From positions 496,001 to 560,000 of the forward strand of contig CP053448.1 in assembly GCA_013285445.1 (NCBI GenBank): DNA of 64,000 nt. The letters run 5' to 3'. Every line of letters begins with the position of its first letter. Within the stretch, counting starts at the first letter, position 1. Source of the DNA: Pseudomonadota bacterium. Its GTDB lineage: Bacteria > Pseudomonadota > Gammaproteobacteria > Xanthomonadales > Wenzhouxiangellaceae. A program made the translations under genes and the position numbers. A model generated the notes under the pieces. That model searched no databases. It was not told where the DNA came from and saw nothing but the letters and a program-made list of their open reading frames with translations. This document shows positions 37,321-46,210 of the stretch, piece by piece.

Positions 37321-39972
37321 ATGATACGTATTGGCGTTTACCGGCTGCTGCTCGCCGCTGCCTGTGTGGCCGGCTCATGCGCGCAGGCACTTGCCGCCAG
37401 TGCGCTGTCTGATGATGCGCTGGCCGCCCACTGGCACCCGCTGACCGCGGACGAGGCGCGAGAGCTCACCCTGGCGGCCCGCCTGTGGCTGGAGCAGGAA
37501 ACGCTGAGTCCGGACTGGCCTCAAACGCTTGGCGCACTGGGGCTGACGGTGGCAGAGTCGCGTCAGCAAGTGGCATGGGACGGCGCACTGGCTGCTGACG
37601 GTGTGTTTGCCTGGCTGGCACAGTCACGCGAGCACAATCTCGGCAGCCTGGATGCCGCTGCCGCGCGGTTTCCCTCACCCTATGCCGCACGACTCGAGCC
37701 AATGCTGCGGCGGGCGGGCTCCGCCGGTCGCCTGGCCCGGCTCGGCCGACAGTCCGGCCTGGAGGCAAGCCAGGTCTGGGCGCGGGTCGTCGAGCGGCTG
37801 GCCGAGTTTGATCCGGCTGAAGACGATGAGCCGGCCACAGCGACCACGCCGGCGCAGCTGTGGCAGCCCGTGATCACACGCATGATCGGGGCGTCGTCCG
37901 AAAACGGTATCGACTGGCTGAGCTACGCGCGAAGGCAGGCCGGGCGCTCAACGCGCTTCAGCCAGACCGATGAGCTGATCGAGCGCGCCCGGATCCGTGA
38001 CGAAATGCTGCAGGACGAGGCGGAAATGGCGATGGTCAGCGGCGACTGGCTGCACGCGGTATGGGTCGCGTTCGAGGGTTTGATCCGACTGACCGCAACC
38101 CGCGAAGTCGCCGATCCGGGGGGCTGGATGGATCTGCTCGATCGGCTCCATGCCAACCATATCGGGGAGTTGCGGACCGTCGACCTGGACCTGCCGGTGA
38201 CCGTGGCACTGCTTGCTGACGCGGCCAGCTACCTTGACGGGCCGGAACCGGCCGTGCAGCCGGCCATTGCGGAACTGGCCGACGCCTACGCGCGCCTGGC
38301 GCTGTTCATGCCGGATATGGCGTTTTATCTGGATCAGCCGGTCCGCCAGGCGATGCGTCGCGTGAGTGCGGACTGTGACCCGGATCCCCTGCTGGTCGGG
38401 CCGTTGCCGCGCGAAGTGTTCGAACGCTGTGTTAAGCACCTTCTCGATGTGATCGGTCAGGGGCTGGACAGTGAGGAACTGGTCGGCGGCGTCAACGGCC
38501 CGTTTGCACCGCATTTTCTGCGGCGGGAAATGGGGCTGGTCAGCTGGCAGCGGGCAGCTTACCTGGACGGGCATCTCAACTGGCTGCTGGATGCACCCTG
38601 CCCGCCGGCCGCGCGCGCCAACGTACTGGAATGGTCGCTGGCCGTGGAGAACCTGGTGCGCTGGGTGCCGCAGCGCCCGGTGTTTTTCTCTGGCGGTCGG
38701 TGGCAGAACGCACTGGGCGATATGCTCGAGGAGATCGGTCGCCAGTCCCGCCAGCGGATCGAGTGGGTCGACTGCGTGACCGGTCACGGCAGCCAGCGGC
38801 GGGATCCGATCCGGCGCTTGCTTGAGTTGCACCGCACGGCCCTGCGCGAGGTTGCGGATCTGCTCGGCGAGGCGCAGGCAGAGTTTTACCAGTCCGTCGT
38901 GCGGCCGGGCGGTGATATCGATCTGGACGGGCCGGCCAGTCAGGCCACGGCCTACCGCCCGGAGAACATCGCCATCGGTCCATGTCCACAGGCCGATACC
39001 TGCGCAAGCCGGATCCAGCTGCCGGTCAGTCGCGCGCTGCTTGGCCTGTTTCCAAATGCCTATCTGCTGGCCGACCAGATCGGTCTGGGTGATATCGACC
39101 TGTGCTATGAACGGGTGCGCTGGCGCGACCGGTCCATGGCGCCGGCCCGAGGTGACGATCCCGAGGTGGCCAATTACCGTGGCCGACTGGGCTTTGACCT
39201 GGTCGGCACCTTTGCCGGCCGGGATGGCGTCGAAACCGTGTTTCGCCATCGCTTTGTTGATCACGTTCAGCGACACTATCTGTTCGCCGCCGCCGATCCG
39301 GCAATCCTGGCCCTGGACTGTCCGCTTGATCAGGTCGGATCGGCGGTGTCGAGCCGACTGCCCGATGAGCATCCGGGCCTGGTGCCGCGGCGGCTGACCT
39401 ATTTCGCCAGTGCGCCGACGACGCCCGAGGCCGAACTGGCGGCCAACTGGGACCAGGCTGCGGAATGGCGCGACTGGTTCATTACCGGTGACCGCGTCAA
39501 GCAAATCGAGGCCAGCGATGGTGCGCAGATGGAAGTCATCGTGCAGGCCGAACTGACTGCGCTGGCGGCGCGCCGCGAACGCCAGATGACCGCACCGCTG
39601 ATCAACCCGTCGCGCGTCGATAACGATGACCCGCTGGCCCTTGCGATGGACCGGGTGGCCGACAGCGCCGCCTTGATCAAGCGGATGCTGGAACTGCATT
39701 ACCCGCGCGTCATTCGCCACCATGCTCCGGTTCGCGCCATGGTGGCCGGCGAGGCCGGGCTGATGACCCGGGATCGGGTGCGGGCGCTGCGCGACAGCGG
39801 GGTGGCGGCCAGCCAGATGCCCCAGATCGGGCTTGACCGCTCCGGGCAGATGGAGTCGGCCTGGCTGTCACTTTCCCCGCTGCTGCGTGAACAGGGACAG
39901 CGCGCACCGGAACTCGATTTCGGCATCGAGCGGCTGAACTGGTTTCGATCCGTCTTTCTGGACGCGTTCTGA
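37321..39972 (+). CDS. Large secreted protein of unknown function
   Basis: An 883-residue protein starting MIRIGVYRLLL with a signal peptide cut after ALAA (about residue 26). The mature part is mostly helical with many Trp, Arg and Asp residues. It has no membrane segment, no obvious repeats and no recognised catalytic motif. Six or so cysteines are spread in the region 400-650 (CDPDP, ERCVK, DCVTGHGS, GPCPQADTCAS, DLCYERV), suggesting disulphides in the periplasm. Codon use and GC look like the neighbours, so transfer is not indicated. The start is chosen at 37321 because the longer frame from 37228 precedes the signal peptide. I do not recognise the family. Confidence 0.7.
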   Translation: MIRIGVYRLLLAAACVAGSCAQALAASALSDDALAAHWHPLTADEARELTLAARLWLEQETLSPDWPQTLGALGLTVAESRQQVAWDGALAADGVFAWLAQSREHNLGSLDAAAARFPSPYAARLEPMLRRAGSAGRLARLGRQSGLEASQVWARVVERLAEFDPAEDDEPATATTPAQLWQPVITRMIGASSENGIDWLSYARRQAGRSTRFSQTDELIERARIRDEMLQDEAEMAMVSGDWLHAVWVAFEGLIRLTATREVADPGGWMDLLDRLHANHIGELRTVDLDLPVTVALLADAASYLDGPEPAVQPAIAELADAYARLALFMPDMAFYLDQPVRQAMRRVSADCDPDPLLVGPLPREVFERCVKHLLDVIGQGLDSEELVGGVNGPFAPHFLRREMGLVSWQRAAYLDGHLNWLLDAPCPPAARANVLEWSLAVENLVRWVPQRPVFFSGGRWQNALGDMLEEIGRQSRQRIEWVDCVTGHGSQRRDPIRRLLELHRTALREVADLLGEAQAEFYQSVVRPGGDIDLDGPASQATAYRPENIAIGPCPQADTCASRIQLPVSRALLGLFPNAYLLADQIGLGDIDLCYERVRWRDRSMAPARGDDPEVANYRGRLGFDLVGTFAGRDGVETVFRHRFVDHVQRHYLFAAADPAILALDCPLDQVGSAVSSRLPDEHPGLVPRRLTYFASAPTTPEAELAANWDQAAEWRDWFITGDRVKQIEASDGAQMEVIVQAELTALAARRERQMTAPLINPSRVDNDDPLALAMDRVADSAALIKRMLELHYPRVIRHHAPVRAMVAGEAGLMTRDRVRALRDSGVAASQMPQIGLDRSGQMESAWLSLSPLLREQGQRAPELDFGIERLNWFRSVFLDAF

Positions 39973-39982
39973 CGATCCGGCC

Positions 39983-40333
39983 TCAGGACGGGCCCGGGGT
40001 CGATCCTGCCGGTGGTGGTCTGCGCCAGGGCAAGGCCGAGAAGAATACGACCACAAGCGCGATCTGGATCATGGCGGGCACTTGCGCCGGGCCGCCCACC
40101 CAGGCTTCCATGACCGCGTAGCAGAAATAGATCAGGAGCACGCAGCCGGTCAGCACGGTCTCGAACCGGCCGCCACGCCAGAGGCCGATCAGCAAGATGG
40201 CCAGCGGGGTGGCGGTGACTGTTGTCACGATCCCTGGTGGCAGTACCGTCGGCGGCGCCAGCCACGCAAACCAGAGCGGCTGGAGCAGCAACAGACCGGC
40301 AACGGCGAGCAGGCGAACGCGTGCGGCCGTCAT
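39983..40333 (-). CDS. DUF2069 inner-membrane protein
   Basis: A 116-residue protein with four hydrophobic segments (about residues 6-25, 33-50, 56-75 and 85-103), fitting the DUF2069 family. The start at 40333 overlaps the wrbA stop as ATGA. The order arsC-wrbA-DUF2069 is recurrent in gammaproteobacteria. Function is unknown. Confidence 0.8.
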   Translation of the reverse strand: MTAARVRLLAVAGLLLLQPLWFAWLAPPTVLPPGIVTTVTATPLAILLIGLWRGGRFETVLTGCVLLIYFCYAVMEAWVGGPAQVPAMIQIALVVVFFSALPWRRPPPAGSTPGPS

Positions 40334-40926
40334 AACGGGGCCAGCTGCCGGGCAAACCGGGCGACTCGCACGCCCAGCGCCCGGCATAGTCGTCGCTCGG
40401 TCGAATCGAGTTCACGCGCGCTGTCGCTGCCGGCCAGATGGCTCGCGCCGTAAGGTGTGCCGCCGCTTTCGGTGCTGCTCAGCTCTGGCAGCGTGTAGGG
40501 CAGGCCGACGATCAGCATGCCGTGGTGCAGCAGCGGCACCATCATGCTCAACAGGGTTGACTCCTGCCCACCGTGCAGCGTGGCGGTGGAGGTGAACACG
40601 CCGGCCGGCTTGCCGGCCAGGGTCCCGGAAAACCACTCGGCGCTGGTGCCGTCGAGGAAGTACTTGACCGCTGCGGCCATGTTGCCGAACCGGGTTGGAC
40701 TGCCGAGCACCAGTCCGTGACAGGCGCGCAGATCGTCCGCTTCGACCAACGCCGGACCACGGTCGGGCGGGCCGGCAGGCTTCGGTGCCAGGGCCGAGGT
40801 GATCGGGGCCACGCTGCGCAGGCGCGCCACACAATCGGTCTGGCTCTCGACGCCACGCGCGACCTCCCGGGCCATGGCCAGGGTGTTGCCGTGCACCGAA
40901 TGGCAGAGAACGAGCACCTCGATCAC
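40330..40926 (-). CDS. wrbA: NAD(P)H:quinone oxidoreductase, WrbA family
   Basis: A 198-residue flavodoxin-like FMN enzyme that reduces quinones by two electrons and limits oxidative damage. The FMN phosphate loop reads CHSVHGNT (about 8-15). GSPTRFGNMAAAVKYFLDG (about 74-92) and STATLHGGQEST (about 111-122) are the family signatures that hold the flavin ring. It overlaps both its neighbours (arsC and the DUF2069 gene) by four bases, so the three form a tight operon. Confidence 0.92.
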   Translation of the reverse strand: MIEVLVLCHSVHGNTLAMAREVARGVESQTDCVARLRSVAPITSALAPKPAGPPDRGPALVEADDLRACHGLVLGSPTRFGNMAAAVKYFLDGTSAEWFSGTLAGKPAGVFTSTATLHGGQESTLLSMMVPLLHHGMLIVGLPYTLPELSSTESGGTPYGASHLAGSDSARELDSTERRLCRALGVRVARFARQLAPL

Positions 40927-41273
40927 GGCAGAATCTCGGCAATGACTTCCGGCGGACGACCAATTCGGCCCCGCCCATCGACCATCACGATCGGCCGCTG
41001 CAGCAGCCTGGGATGGTCATGAATTGCGGCCAGAATGTGCTGGCCGTCGTCCAGATGCGGGTCGAGGCCGAGTTCACTAAAGTCCGGTTCGCTGCGCCGA
41101 AGCAGCGCCTGCGGCTCGACGCCCAGTGCCTGGGTGATATGCTCGAGCTGTTCGACCGAAGGCGGCTCTTGCAAATAGTCGATGATTTCGGGTTCGATGC
41201 CGCGTTCACGGATCATCGCCAGCGCGGCGCGGCTCTTGGAACAGCGTGGATTATGGTAAATCTTGACAGACAT
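40923..41273 (-). CDS. arsC: Arsenate reductase, glutaredoxin-dependent ArsC family
   Basis: A 116-residue thioredoxin-fold protein with the ArsC signature HNPRCSKSR (catalytic Cys11) and later arginines RPIVMVDGRGRIGRPPE (about 92-108). It reduces arsenate to arsenite with glutathione and glutaredoxin. No arsenite exporter or ArsR gene is near. As in many gammaproteobacteria it heads the wrbA/DUF2069 operon, so its housekeeping role could differ from arsenic resistance. Its ATG overlaps the presumed start of the divergent yihY gene by two bases. Confidence 0.88.
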   Translation of the reverse strand: MSVKIYHNPRCSKSRAALAMIRERGIEPEIIDYLQEPPSVEQLEHITQALGVEPQALLRRSEPDFSELGLDPHLDDGQHILAAIHDHPRLLQRPIVMVDGRGRIGRPPEVIAEILP

Positions 41274-42591
41274 GGCCGATATTCCGAAAAATCAAGACAC
41301 GAAGCGTACCGCAGATAGCGCTGCCGGTATGTCAACAGACGCGCCAACCTGGCGAGACCCCGGGCGTCTGCGCGCTTTCGGCCGCCATCTTTGGCGCCAT
41401 TTTCGTGAGGATCGCAATTTCGAAGCGGCTGCCGCGTTGAGCTATACCAGCCTGCTGGCGCTGGTGCCGCTGATGGCAGTAATGCTGGGTGTCATTTCCG
41501 CGTTTCCCGTATTCGACCGCTGGGCCGGCGAACTCGAGAGCTATATTTTCTCAAATTTCGTGCCCGCAGCGGGCGATGCCGTTCAGCAGCATCTCAACGA
41601 GTTTGTCGAACGAACCGCCGGACTGACCGGCGCCGGCACCCTGTTTCTGATCATTACTGCCATATTACTGATGTCGACCATCGAGCGCAGCCTCAACCGG
41701 ATTTGGCGCGTCAGCAGCGCACGCGGTTGGTCCGGGCGGCTGGTGACCTACTGGGCGGTGCTGACGCTCGGACCGCTGCTGATGGGCGGCAGCCTTGCGT
41801 TGACGTCCTACCTTGCCGCACTTCCGCTGCTGGCACCCGAAGCGGTGCGCGGTGCGCTGCAGCAGATCTCACTCAACCTGACGCCGTTCGTGGTCGCCCT
41901 GATGGGATTCGCGATCCTGTTCCTGGTTGTGCCGAATCGGCGCGTGCTGCTGCGTCACGCCTTGGCCGGCGCGCTGCTCTCGGCACTGCTGTTCGAGCTG
42001 GCCAAGCGCGGCTTCGTGCTCTACGTGACCCATTTTCCGACCTATGAGCGGCTGTATGGTGCGCTGGCGGCCGTGCCGATCTTTCTGGTCTGGATCTACG
42101 TCTCCTGGGTCGTCGTTCTGCTGGGCGCAAGCGTCGCAGCCGCCCTGACGACTTTCAGCTACCGCAGCAGCAAGTGGCAGTGGTCGCCTCGCCATGAGCT
42201 GGCGCTTGCGGTTCGCCTGCTGGGCCATTTCTGGCAGGCCCAGCGCCGCGGTCAGCCGCTGTCGACCGCCGAACTGATGACGCGCGAGCCGGCCGCGGCC
42301 AGCAGCCAGCTCGATCGCCTGCTCGGCGTATTCGAGGGTGGCGGCTACATCCACGCCGACGAGCACGGAAACTGGCTGCTGTCGGCCGACCTGGACGCGC
42401 TGACTCTGGGGGAACTCTACCGTGCCGGCTCGTTCATACTTCCTATCGGTGAACTTGACGAGCTGCCTTGCGACAGTCACTGGGACCGCGCGTTGCGTGA
42501 ATCACTGCGACCGCTCGAGCAGCGCGGCCGGGGCGTGATGGATCAGTCGGTCAAGGCGCTGCTCAGATACGATATCGGAGATGCTGCATGA
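41272..42591 (+). CDS. YihY/UPF0761 (former RNase BN) inner-membrane protein
   Basis: A membrane protein of about 439 residues with six hydrophobic helices (about residues 60-260), and a soluble C-terminal domain (about 290-439) resembling a winged helix. LSYTSLLALVPLMAVML (near 65-81) is the family's first helix motif. The family was once called RNase BN in error and its role is unknown. The start is uncertain: 41272 abuts the arsC start, while the ATG at 41329 (MSTDAPTW) gives a length closer to E. coli YihY at the N-terminus. It overlaps the thioredoxin gene at ATGA. Confidence 0.87.
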   Translation: MADIPKNQDTKRTADSAAGMSTDAPTWRDPGRLRAFGRHLWRHFREDRNFEAAAALSYTSLLALVPLMAVMLGVISAFPVFDRWAGELESYIFSNFVPAAGDAVQQHLNEFVERTAGLTGAGTLFLIITAILLMSTIERSLNRIWRVSSARGWSGRLVTYWAVLTLGPLLMGGSLALTSYLAALPLLAPEAVRGALQQISLNLTPFVVALMGFAILFLVVPNRRVLLRHALAGALLSALLFELAKRGFVLYVTHFPTYERLYGALAAVPIFLVWIYVSWVVVLLGASVAAALTTFSYRSSKWQWSPRHELALAVRLLGHFWQAQRRGQPLSTAELMTREPAAASSQLDRLLGVFEGGGYIHADEHGNWLLSADLDALTLGELYRAGSFILPIGELDELPCDSHWDRALRESLRPLEQRGRGVMDQSVKALLRYDIGDAA

Positions 42592-43037
42592 AAGGTGTCA
42601 TGTTGGGGCTGCTCCTGGCCGGGTCGGCCGTTCATGCCGAGATCGACTTCGCCCTGCCGGATCTCGGGGGCGATACCGTTCGGCTGTCTGACTATCGCGG
42701 ACAGTGGGTGGTCGTCAACTACTGGGCGACCTGGTGCAAGCCCTGCCGCAAGGAGATTCCCGATCTATCGGCACTGGACCAGCGGCGCGAGGATGTGCAG
42801 GTCCTCGGCCTGGCGTTCGAAGACACCGATCCGGCCGAACTCAGGCAGTTCCTCGAGGCGTATCCGGCAAGCTATCCAATCCTGACGGTCGATGTCTATG
42901 AACCGCCGGAAGCGCTGGGCGCGCCGCGTGCGCTGCCGACGACCTTTCTGGTTGACCCATCAGGCACTCATGCCGAAACCTGGCTGGGGCCGGTGACCGG
43001 TGCCATGATCGAAGCGGCGATCGATCAACATGACTGA
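42588..43037 (+). CDS. Periplasmic TlpA-like thioredoxin
   Basis: A 149-residue exported thioredoxin-fold protein with signal peptide MKGVMLGLLLAGSAVHA. The active site WATWCKPCRKE has Cys50 and Cys53, and the cis-proline region is LPTTFLVD (about 123-130). TlpA/ResA-type proteins reduce disulphides in the periplasm, often for cytochrome c maturation. It overlaps yihY upstream and acyP downstream, so the three are one operon. The Lys-Pro between the cysteines differs from classical thioredoxin (GP). Confidence 0.88.
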   Translation: MKGVMLGLLLAGSAVHAEIDFALPDLGGDTVRLSDYRGQWVVVNYWATWCKPCRKEIPDLSALDQRREDVQVLGLAFEDTDPAELRQFLEAYPASYPILTVDVYEPPEALGAPRALPTTFLVDPSGTHAETWLGPVTGAMIEAAIDQHD

Positions 43038-43302
43038 GCAGCGTTGCTGGCTGATATCCGGGCGCGTGCAGGGCGTGTTCTTTCGCGAGTCGACCCGCCG
43101 CGAGGCCGAGTCGCTGGGCCTGACCGGGCATGCTGTCAATCTGCCTGACGGACGCGTCGAGGTGGCTGCCCGGGGCGAGGGCCTGGCGCTGGATCGTCTG
43201 GAAGCCTGGCTGTCGCAGGGGCCCGGAATGGCGCGGGTCGAGCAGGTCGTGCGAGTCGATGCCCCGCCTGAGGTCAACGGCGACCGATTCGTGACGGGTT
43301 AG
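43030..43302 (+). CDS. acyP: Acylphosphatase
   Basis: A 90-residue acylphosphatase, which hydrolyses carboxyl-phosphate bonds such as acetyl phosphate. GRVQGVFFRESTRREA (11-26) has the catalytic Arg19, and HAVNLPDGRVEV (about 35-46) holds the catalytic Asn38. The gene overlaps the end of the thioredoxin gene by eight bases. Family length and motifs are intact. Confidence 0.93.
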   Translation: MTEQRCWLISGRVQGVFFRESTRREAESLGLTGHAVNLPDGRVEVAARGEGLALDRLEAWLSQGPGMARVEQVVRVDAPPEVNGDRFVTG

Positions 43303-43303
43303 T

Positions 43304-43331
43304 CCCGGCCGGCTGCTTGCTGCCGGCCGGG
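43304..43331 (+). terminator. Perfect 10-bp hairpin between convergent genes
   Basis: CCCGGCCGGC (43304-43313) and GCCGGCCGGG (43322-43331) form a perfect stem with an eight-base loop, just after the acyP stop and 20 bases from the end of the convergent gene at 43352. There is no T-run, so it is a likely but not canonical two-way transcription-end structure. Confidence 0.55.
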
Positions 43332-43351
43332 AACAGGCTATTGCGGTGCCG

Positions 43352-44623
43352 TCAGCGCTCGCTGCCCGACGGCGGGTTGGTGATGGTTCGGGCAGTGTCG
43401 ATCTTCATCGCACGCTGGCGAGATTCGAGCACCTGCATGCGCCCCTGGTCGAGCAGTTCAAGGTTGCGGATCTCATAGGGCGGCTGCAGACCCGATTCGA
43501 TCAGCAGGTCGGCCGGGACATCGAGTCGGATTCGACCTTCGCCGGCACTCAGTACCGCGGCAGACTGAACCATGGCCAGACCCTGCAGATGGCCAAGCGC
43601 ATCGGTGCCGTGCACCTCAGCGTTGACCTGATAACGACCCGCGACCGCTGCTTCAACGCCCAGAGAGATCGTCAGCCCGCCACGGTCATTGACCTCGGCG
43701 CTTTCGCTGAAGCGGGCATGGCTGGTGGAAATGCCCAGGGCCAGCTTGAGGTCGCGTCGGATCACGGTATCGCCATAGGTCGTGTTGACGTAGGCATGAA
43801 CCTCGAACAGCCCCGGTCCGTCAGGAATCTCGGCCGGAATCGGGCCGTGCAGGGTGAAGCCGTCTTGACCGACTTCCAGCGGCCATGCCTGATCGGCATC
43901 TGGGCTGACCAGCAGCGCCTGCATCGAGCCTCCGGGCAAGCGGTTCTGGCCATCGCTGAGCGCCAGTTCCAGGTTCAGTGACTGCCCGGACAGGTAATTA
44001 TGGCGCGGTGCAGAAAGAGACGCCGTCCAGGGGCTGAGCGGTTCATACACGTGCACGACCAGCGGCAGATGCTCGGGTGCGCCGGCGAGCCTCATGTGCA
44101 AGGTTCCGGCCGCGCCGGTCTCGGGCAGGCGGAATGCCAGGCTGTCCTGTGGCACGGGCATGCCCTGTGCCTGCAGTTCGCTGCCGGTGACCAGCTCGGT
44201 CTGCGAAGTGTCGCCGCTGTGTTCGGTGGCAGCGACCGACTGCCCGTTGATTGACAGTTCGAGCGCCTGCGGGTTGAGCGTCAGCGCCGACCCATGCTCG
44301 AGCGCCGATACGCGGATTACTGCGCCGGGTGCGCTCAGTGGCAGCTTGATGCCGCGCGCCAGGGCCTCGCCGGTGGTGTCAACCCAGTATTGCCGGCTCT
44401 CGACGCGGGCGTCGGCAATGGCCGCATCGCCCGGCATGCGAGACAGCGGCCAGGCATAGTTGAGTGCTGTCGATTCGGTGTGCCGGCTGGGCGGCACGGC
44501 CTGGCCGGTGGCCAGCTCGGCGGTGTGCAGGTCGCCAGCCGACGGGCTATACCACTGGGCATTGCCCGCAATGGCGCCGGCCGAGACCATCATCAGTGCT
44601 GGAATACAGTAGAAACGTTTCAT
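43352..44623 (-). CDS. Secreted protein, possibly DUF4785-like
   Basis: A 423-residue exported protein with signal peptide MKRFYCIPALMMVSAGAIA. The mature protein is beta-rich with at least two Ig-like or sandwich segments (about residues 175-300 and 305-400), low Cys content, and HTESTALNYAW early on. It resembles DUF4785-type secreted proteins of gammaproteobacteria, but this is from memory and not certain. The start codon lies only 12 bases after the stop of the lipase-like gene, so the two form an operon. A role in binding or supporting the secreted hydrolase is possible. Confidence 0.62.
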   Translation of the reverse strand: MKRFYCIPALMMVSAGAIAGNAQWYSPSAGDLHTAELATGQAVPPSRHTESTALNYAWPLSRMPGDAAIADARVESRQYWVDTTGEALARGIKLPLSAPGAVIRVSALEHGSALTLNPQALELSINGQSVAATEHSGDTSQTELVTGSELQAQGMPVPQDSLAFRLPETGAAGTLHMRLAGAPEHLPLVVHVYEPLSPWTASLSAPRHNYLSGQSLNLELALSDGQNRLPGGSMQALLVSPDADQAWPLEVGQDGFTLHGPIPAEIPDGPGLFEVHAYVNTTYGDTVIRRDLKLALGISTSHARFSESAEVNDRGGLTISLGVEAAVAGRYQVNAEVHGTDALGHLQGLAMVQSAAVLSAGEGRIRLDVPADLLIESGLQPPYEIRNLELLDQGRMQVLESRQRAMKIDTARTITNPPSGSER

Positions 44624-44635
44624 GCGGCCTCCGGA

Positions 44636-45496
44636 TTACAGGTCGTTGCGCAGAATGATGTCGAGATTGTGGCAGTCGCGCCGGCTTTGATGATGCGAGA
44701 GCTTGCGGCCCTTGTAGGTCTGCTGGTAGTCGTTGAACCACAGCGTACCCGCCCCGTTTTGACTGCTGCACTCGAGAAAGCCGTCCGAGCAGCTGCCCAG
44801 CCACCACTGCGTGACCGCCAGGCCGACCTGGTAGTGATAACCGCCGCAGTAGGAAGCGGCCTTCCACACCGCGGCGTGCACATCGGTACCGACGACATTC
44901 CAGAAGCCCTTCGGCAGCGCCGGCCGGCCAGCCGTGCCAAGCAGCCAGTTGCTGTTGTAGTACTGCATCCAGCTGGTTTGCTGCATGCGAACGGCGTCGT
45001 TCTGGTAGCCCAGCAGCCAGCCGAGTGATGCTTCGAATACGTTGCCCTGCATGACTGCGTCAGCCAGCGGTGTTCCAAGGCTTGACGGCGCCAGGGCATT
45101 GACCCAGCGAATGCGTTCAATGATCAGCGGATAACGGCTGTCCCAGGTCGGATTGGACATGATCCAGCGCATCACGTTGCCGCCGTTGGAGTGGGTCAGC
45201 ACCACCAGGTCGGTGATGCCCCGGCTGGTGATGAAGCTGTGCAGCTGCCCGGCCAGACAGCCGGCTGCGTCGCTGTGCCACATGTACTGCTCGAAGTCAC
45301 AGTTGATGACCGCATAGTTGCTGCTGTTGCCCAGCCCCTGACGGACCGAGTTGACCATGTCGGTGGTCCAGTAATCGTTGAGTGCGTTGGTCTGCTTGCC
45401 GGTGCCGTGGACAAACGCCACGCCGGTCGCGCCCCATACGGTCGCGAATGTTGTCAGCATGACCAAGGCCACTGCCGCCCGAAGGGTTCGATACAT
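44636..45496 (-). CDS. Secreted alpha/beta-hydrolase, lipase-like
   Basis: A 286-residue exported protein. The start at 45496 follows AGGAG, and MYRTLRAAVALVMLTTFATVWG is the signal peptide. VAFVHGTGKQ (about 26-35) is the oxyanion-hole strand, and VLTHSNGGNVMRW (about 98-110) is the nucleophile elbow with Ser101 in a T-H-S-N-G version of GxSxG. Candidate acid and His residues lie later (DVHAAVW or SHHQS), but I cannot fix them. Eight cysteines suggest disulphides and secretion. The substrate is unknown. It is cotranscribed with the secreted protein downstream. Confidence 0.72.
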   Translation of the reverse strand: MYRTLRAAVALVMLTTFATVWGATGVAFVHGTGKQTNALNDYWTTDMVNSVRQGLGNSSNYAVINCDFEQYMWHSDAAGCLAGQLHSFITSRGITDLVVLTHSNGGNVMRWIMSNPTWDSRYPLIIERIRWVNALAPSSLGTPLADAVMQGNVFEASLGWLLGYQNDAVRMQQTSWMQYYNSNWLLGTAGRPALPKGFWNVVGTDVHAAVWKAASYCGGYHYQVGLAVTQWWLGSCSDGFLECSSQNGAGTLWFNDYQQTYKGRKLSHHQSRRDCHNLDIILRNDL

Positions 45497-45616
45497 GCGG
45501 GGTTCTCCTCTTTGTGTGTGGTGGTCTGATCCCTCTTTTTTGAAATTAGCAGAAAATGTGACGGGATTCAAACCTGGCGTGCGGGATTGTGGATTGTGCG
45601 GCATTGAAGCCGGTCA

Positions 45617-46210
45617 TCAGAACAGCCGGTATTGCCGCAGCGGGCGAAAACTGCGGCGATGCGCCGGGCAGGGCCCCAGCCGTTCGATCGCCGAGCGGTG
45701 CGCGCGGGTCGGGTAGCCCTTGTGGCGATCGAAACCGTAGTCCGGGTACTGCTCGTGCAATGCGACCATGATCCGGTCGCGTTCAACCTTGGCCACGATG
45801 CTCGCCGCGGCAATGCTCCGATCACTGCGATCGCCGCCGACGACGGTCTGCACCGGCCACGGCATTGACGGGGCCTGATTGCCGTCGACGCGCACCAGCA
45901 CCGGATCGAGCCCGAGCGCGCCCACGGCCAGGCACATGGCTTTCAGGCTGGCCTGGAGGATGTTGATGCGATCGATTTCGTCGGCTTCCACGCGGGCGAC
46001 GCCAACGGCAAGGGCGCGCGCGCGGATCTGTCCGGCCAGTTGTTCACGTCGCACCGCGGACAGCTGTTTGGAGTCGGCCAGCCCGGCCACCGGACGGGCC
46101 GGGTCGAGCACGACAGCGGCGGCCACGACCGGTCCGGCCAATGGCCCCCGGCCGGCTTCGTCAACGCCGGCCACCGGGCCGCGCGTTGGATCAGGGACGA
46201 TCCGCAACAT
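45617..46210 (-). CDS. rnhB: Ribonuclease HII
   Basis: RNase HII cuts RNA in RNA-DNA hybrids and starts removal of misinserted ribonucleotides. The 197 residues show [16 protein letters not shown] (about 13-28; the D-E pair of the active site), VRVDGNQ and [11 protein letters not shown] (further acidic residues). The start at 46210 overlaps lpxB by 20 bases. In many relatives dnaE follows; here the cluster ends with rnhB and a lipase-like gene pair comes next. Confidence 0.95.
   Translation of the reverse strand: MLRIVPDPTRGPVAGVDEAGRGPLAGPVVAAAVVLDPARPVAGLADSKQLSAVRREQLAGQIRARALAVGVARVEADEIDRINILQASLKAMCLAVGALGLDPVLVRVDGNQAPSMPWPVQTVVGGDRSDRSIAAASIVAKVERDRIMVALHEQYPDYGFDRHKGYPTRAHRSAIERLGPCPAHRRSFRPLRQYRLF

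Noticed and set aside
37948..39723. 591-codon frame antisense to the secreted 883-residue protein
   Set aside because: The plus-strand frame has a signal peptide and GC-rich third codon positions; the minus-strand frame has neither.
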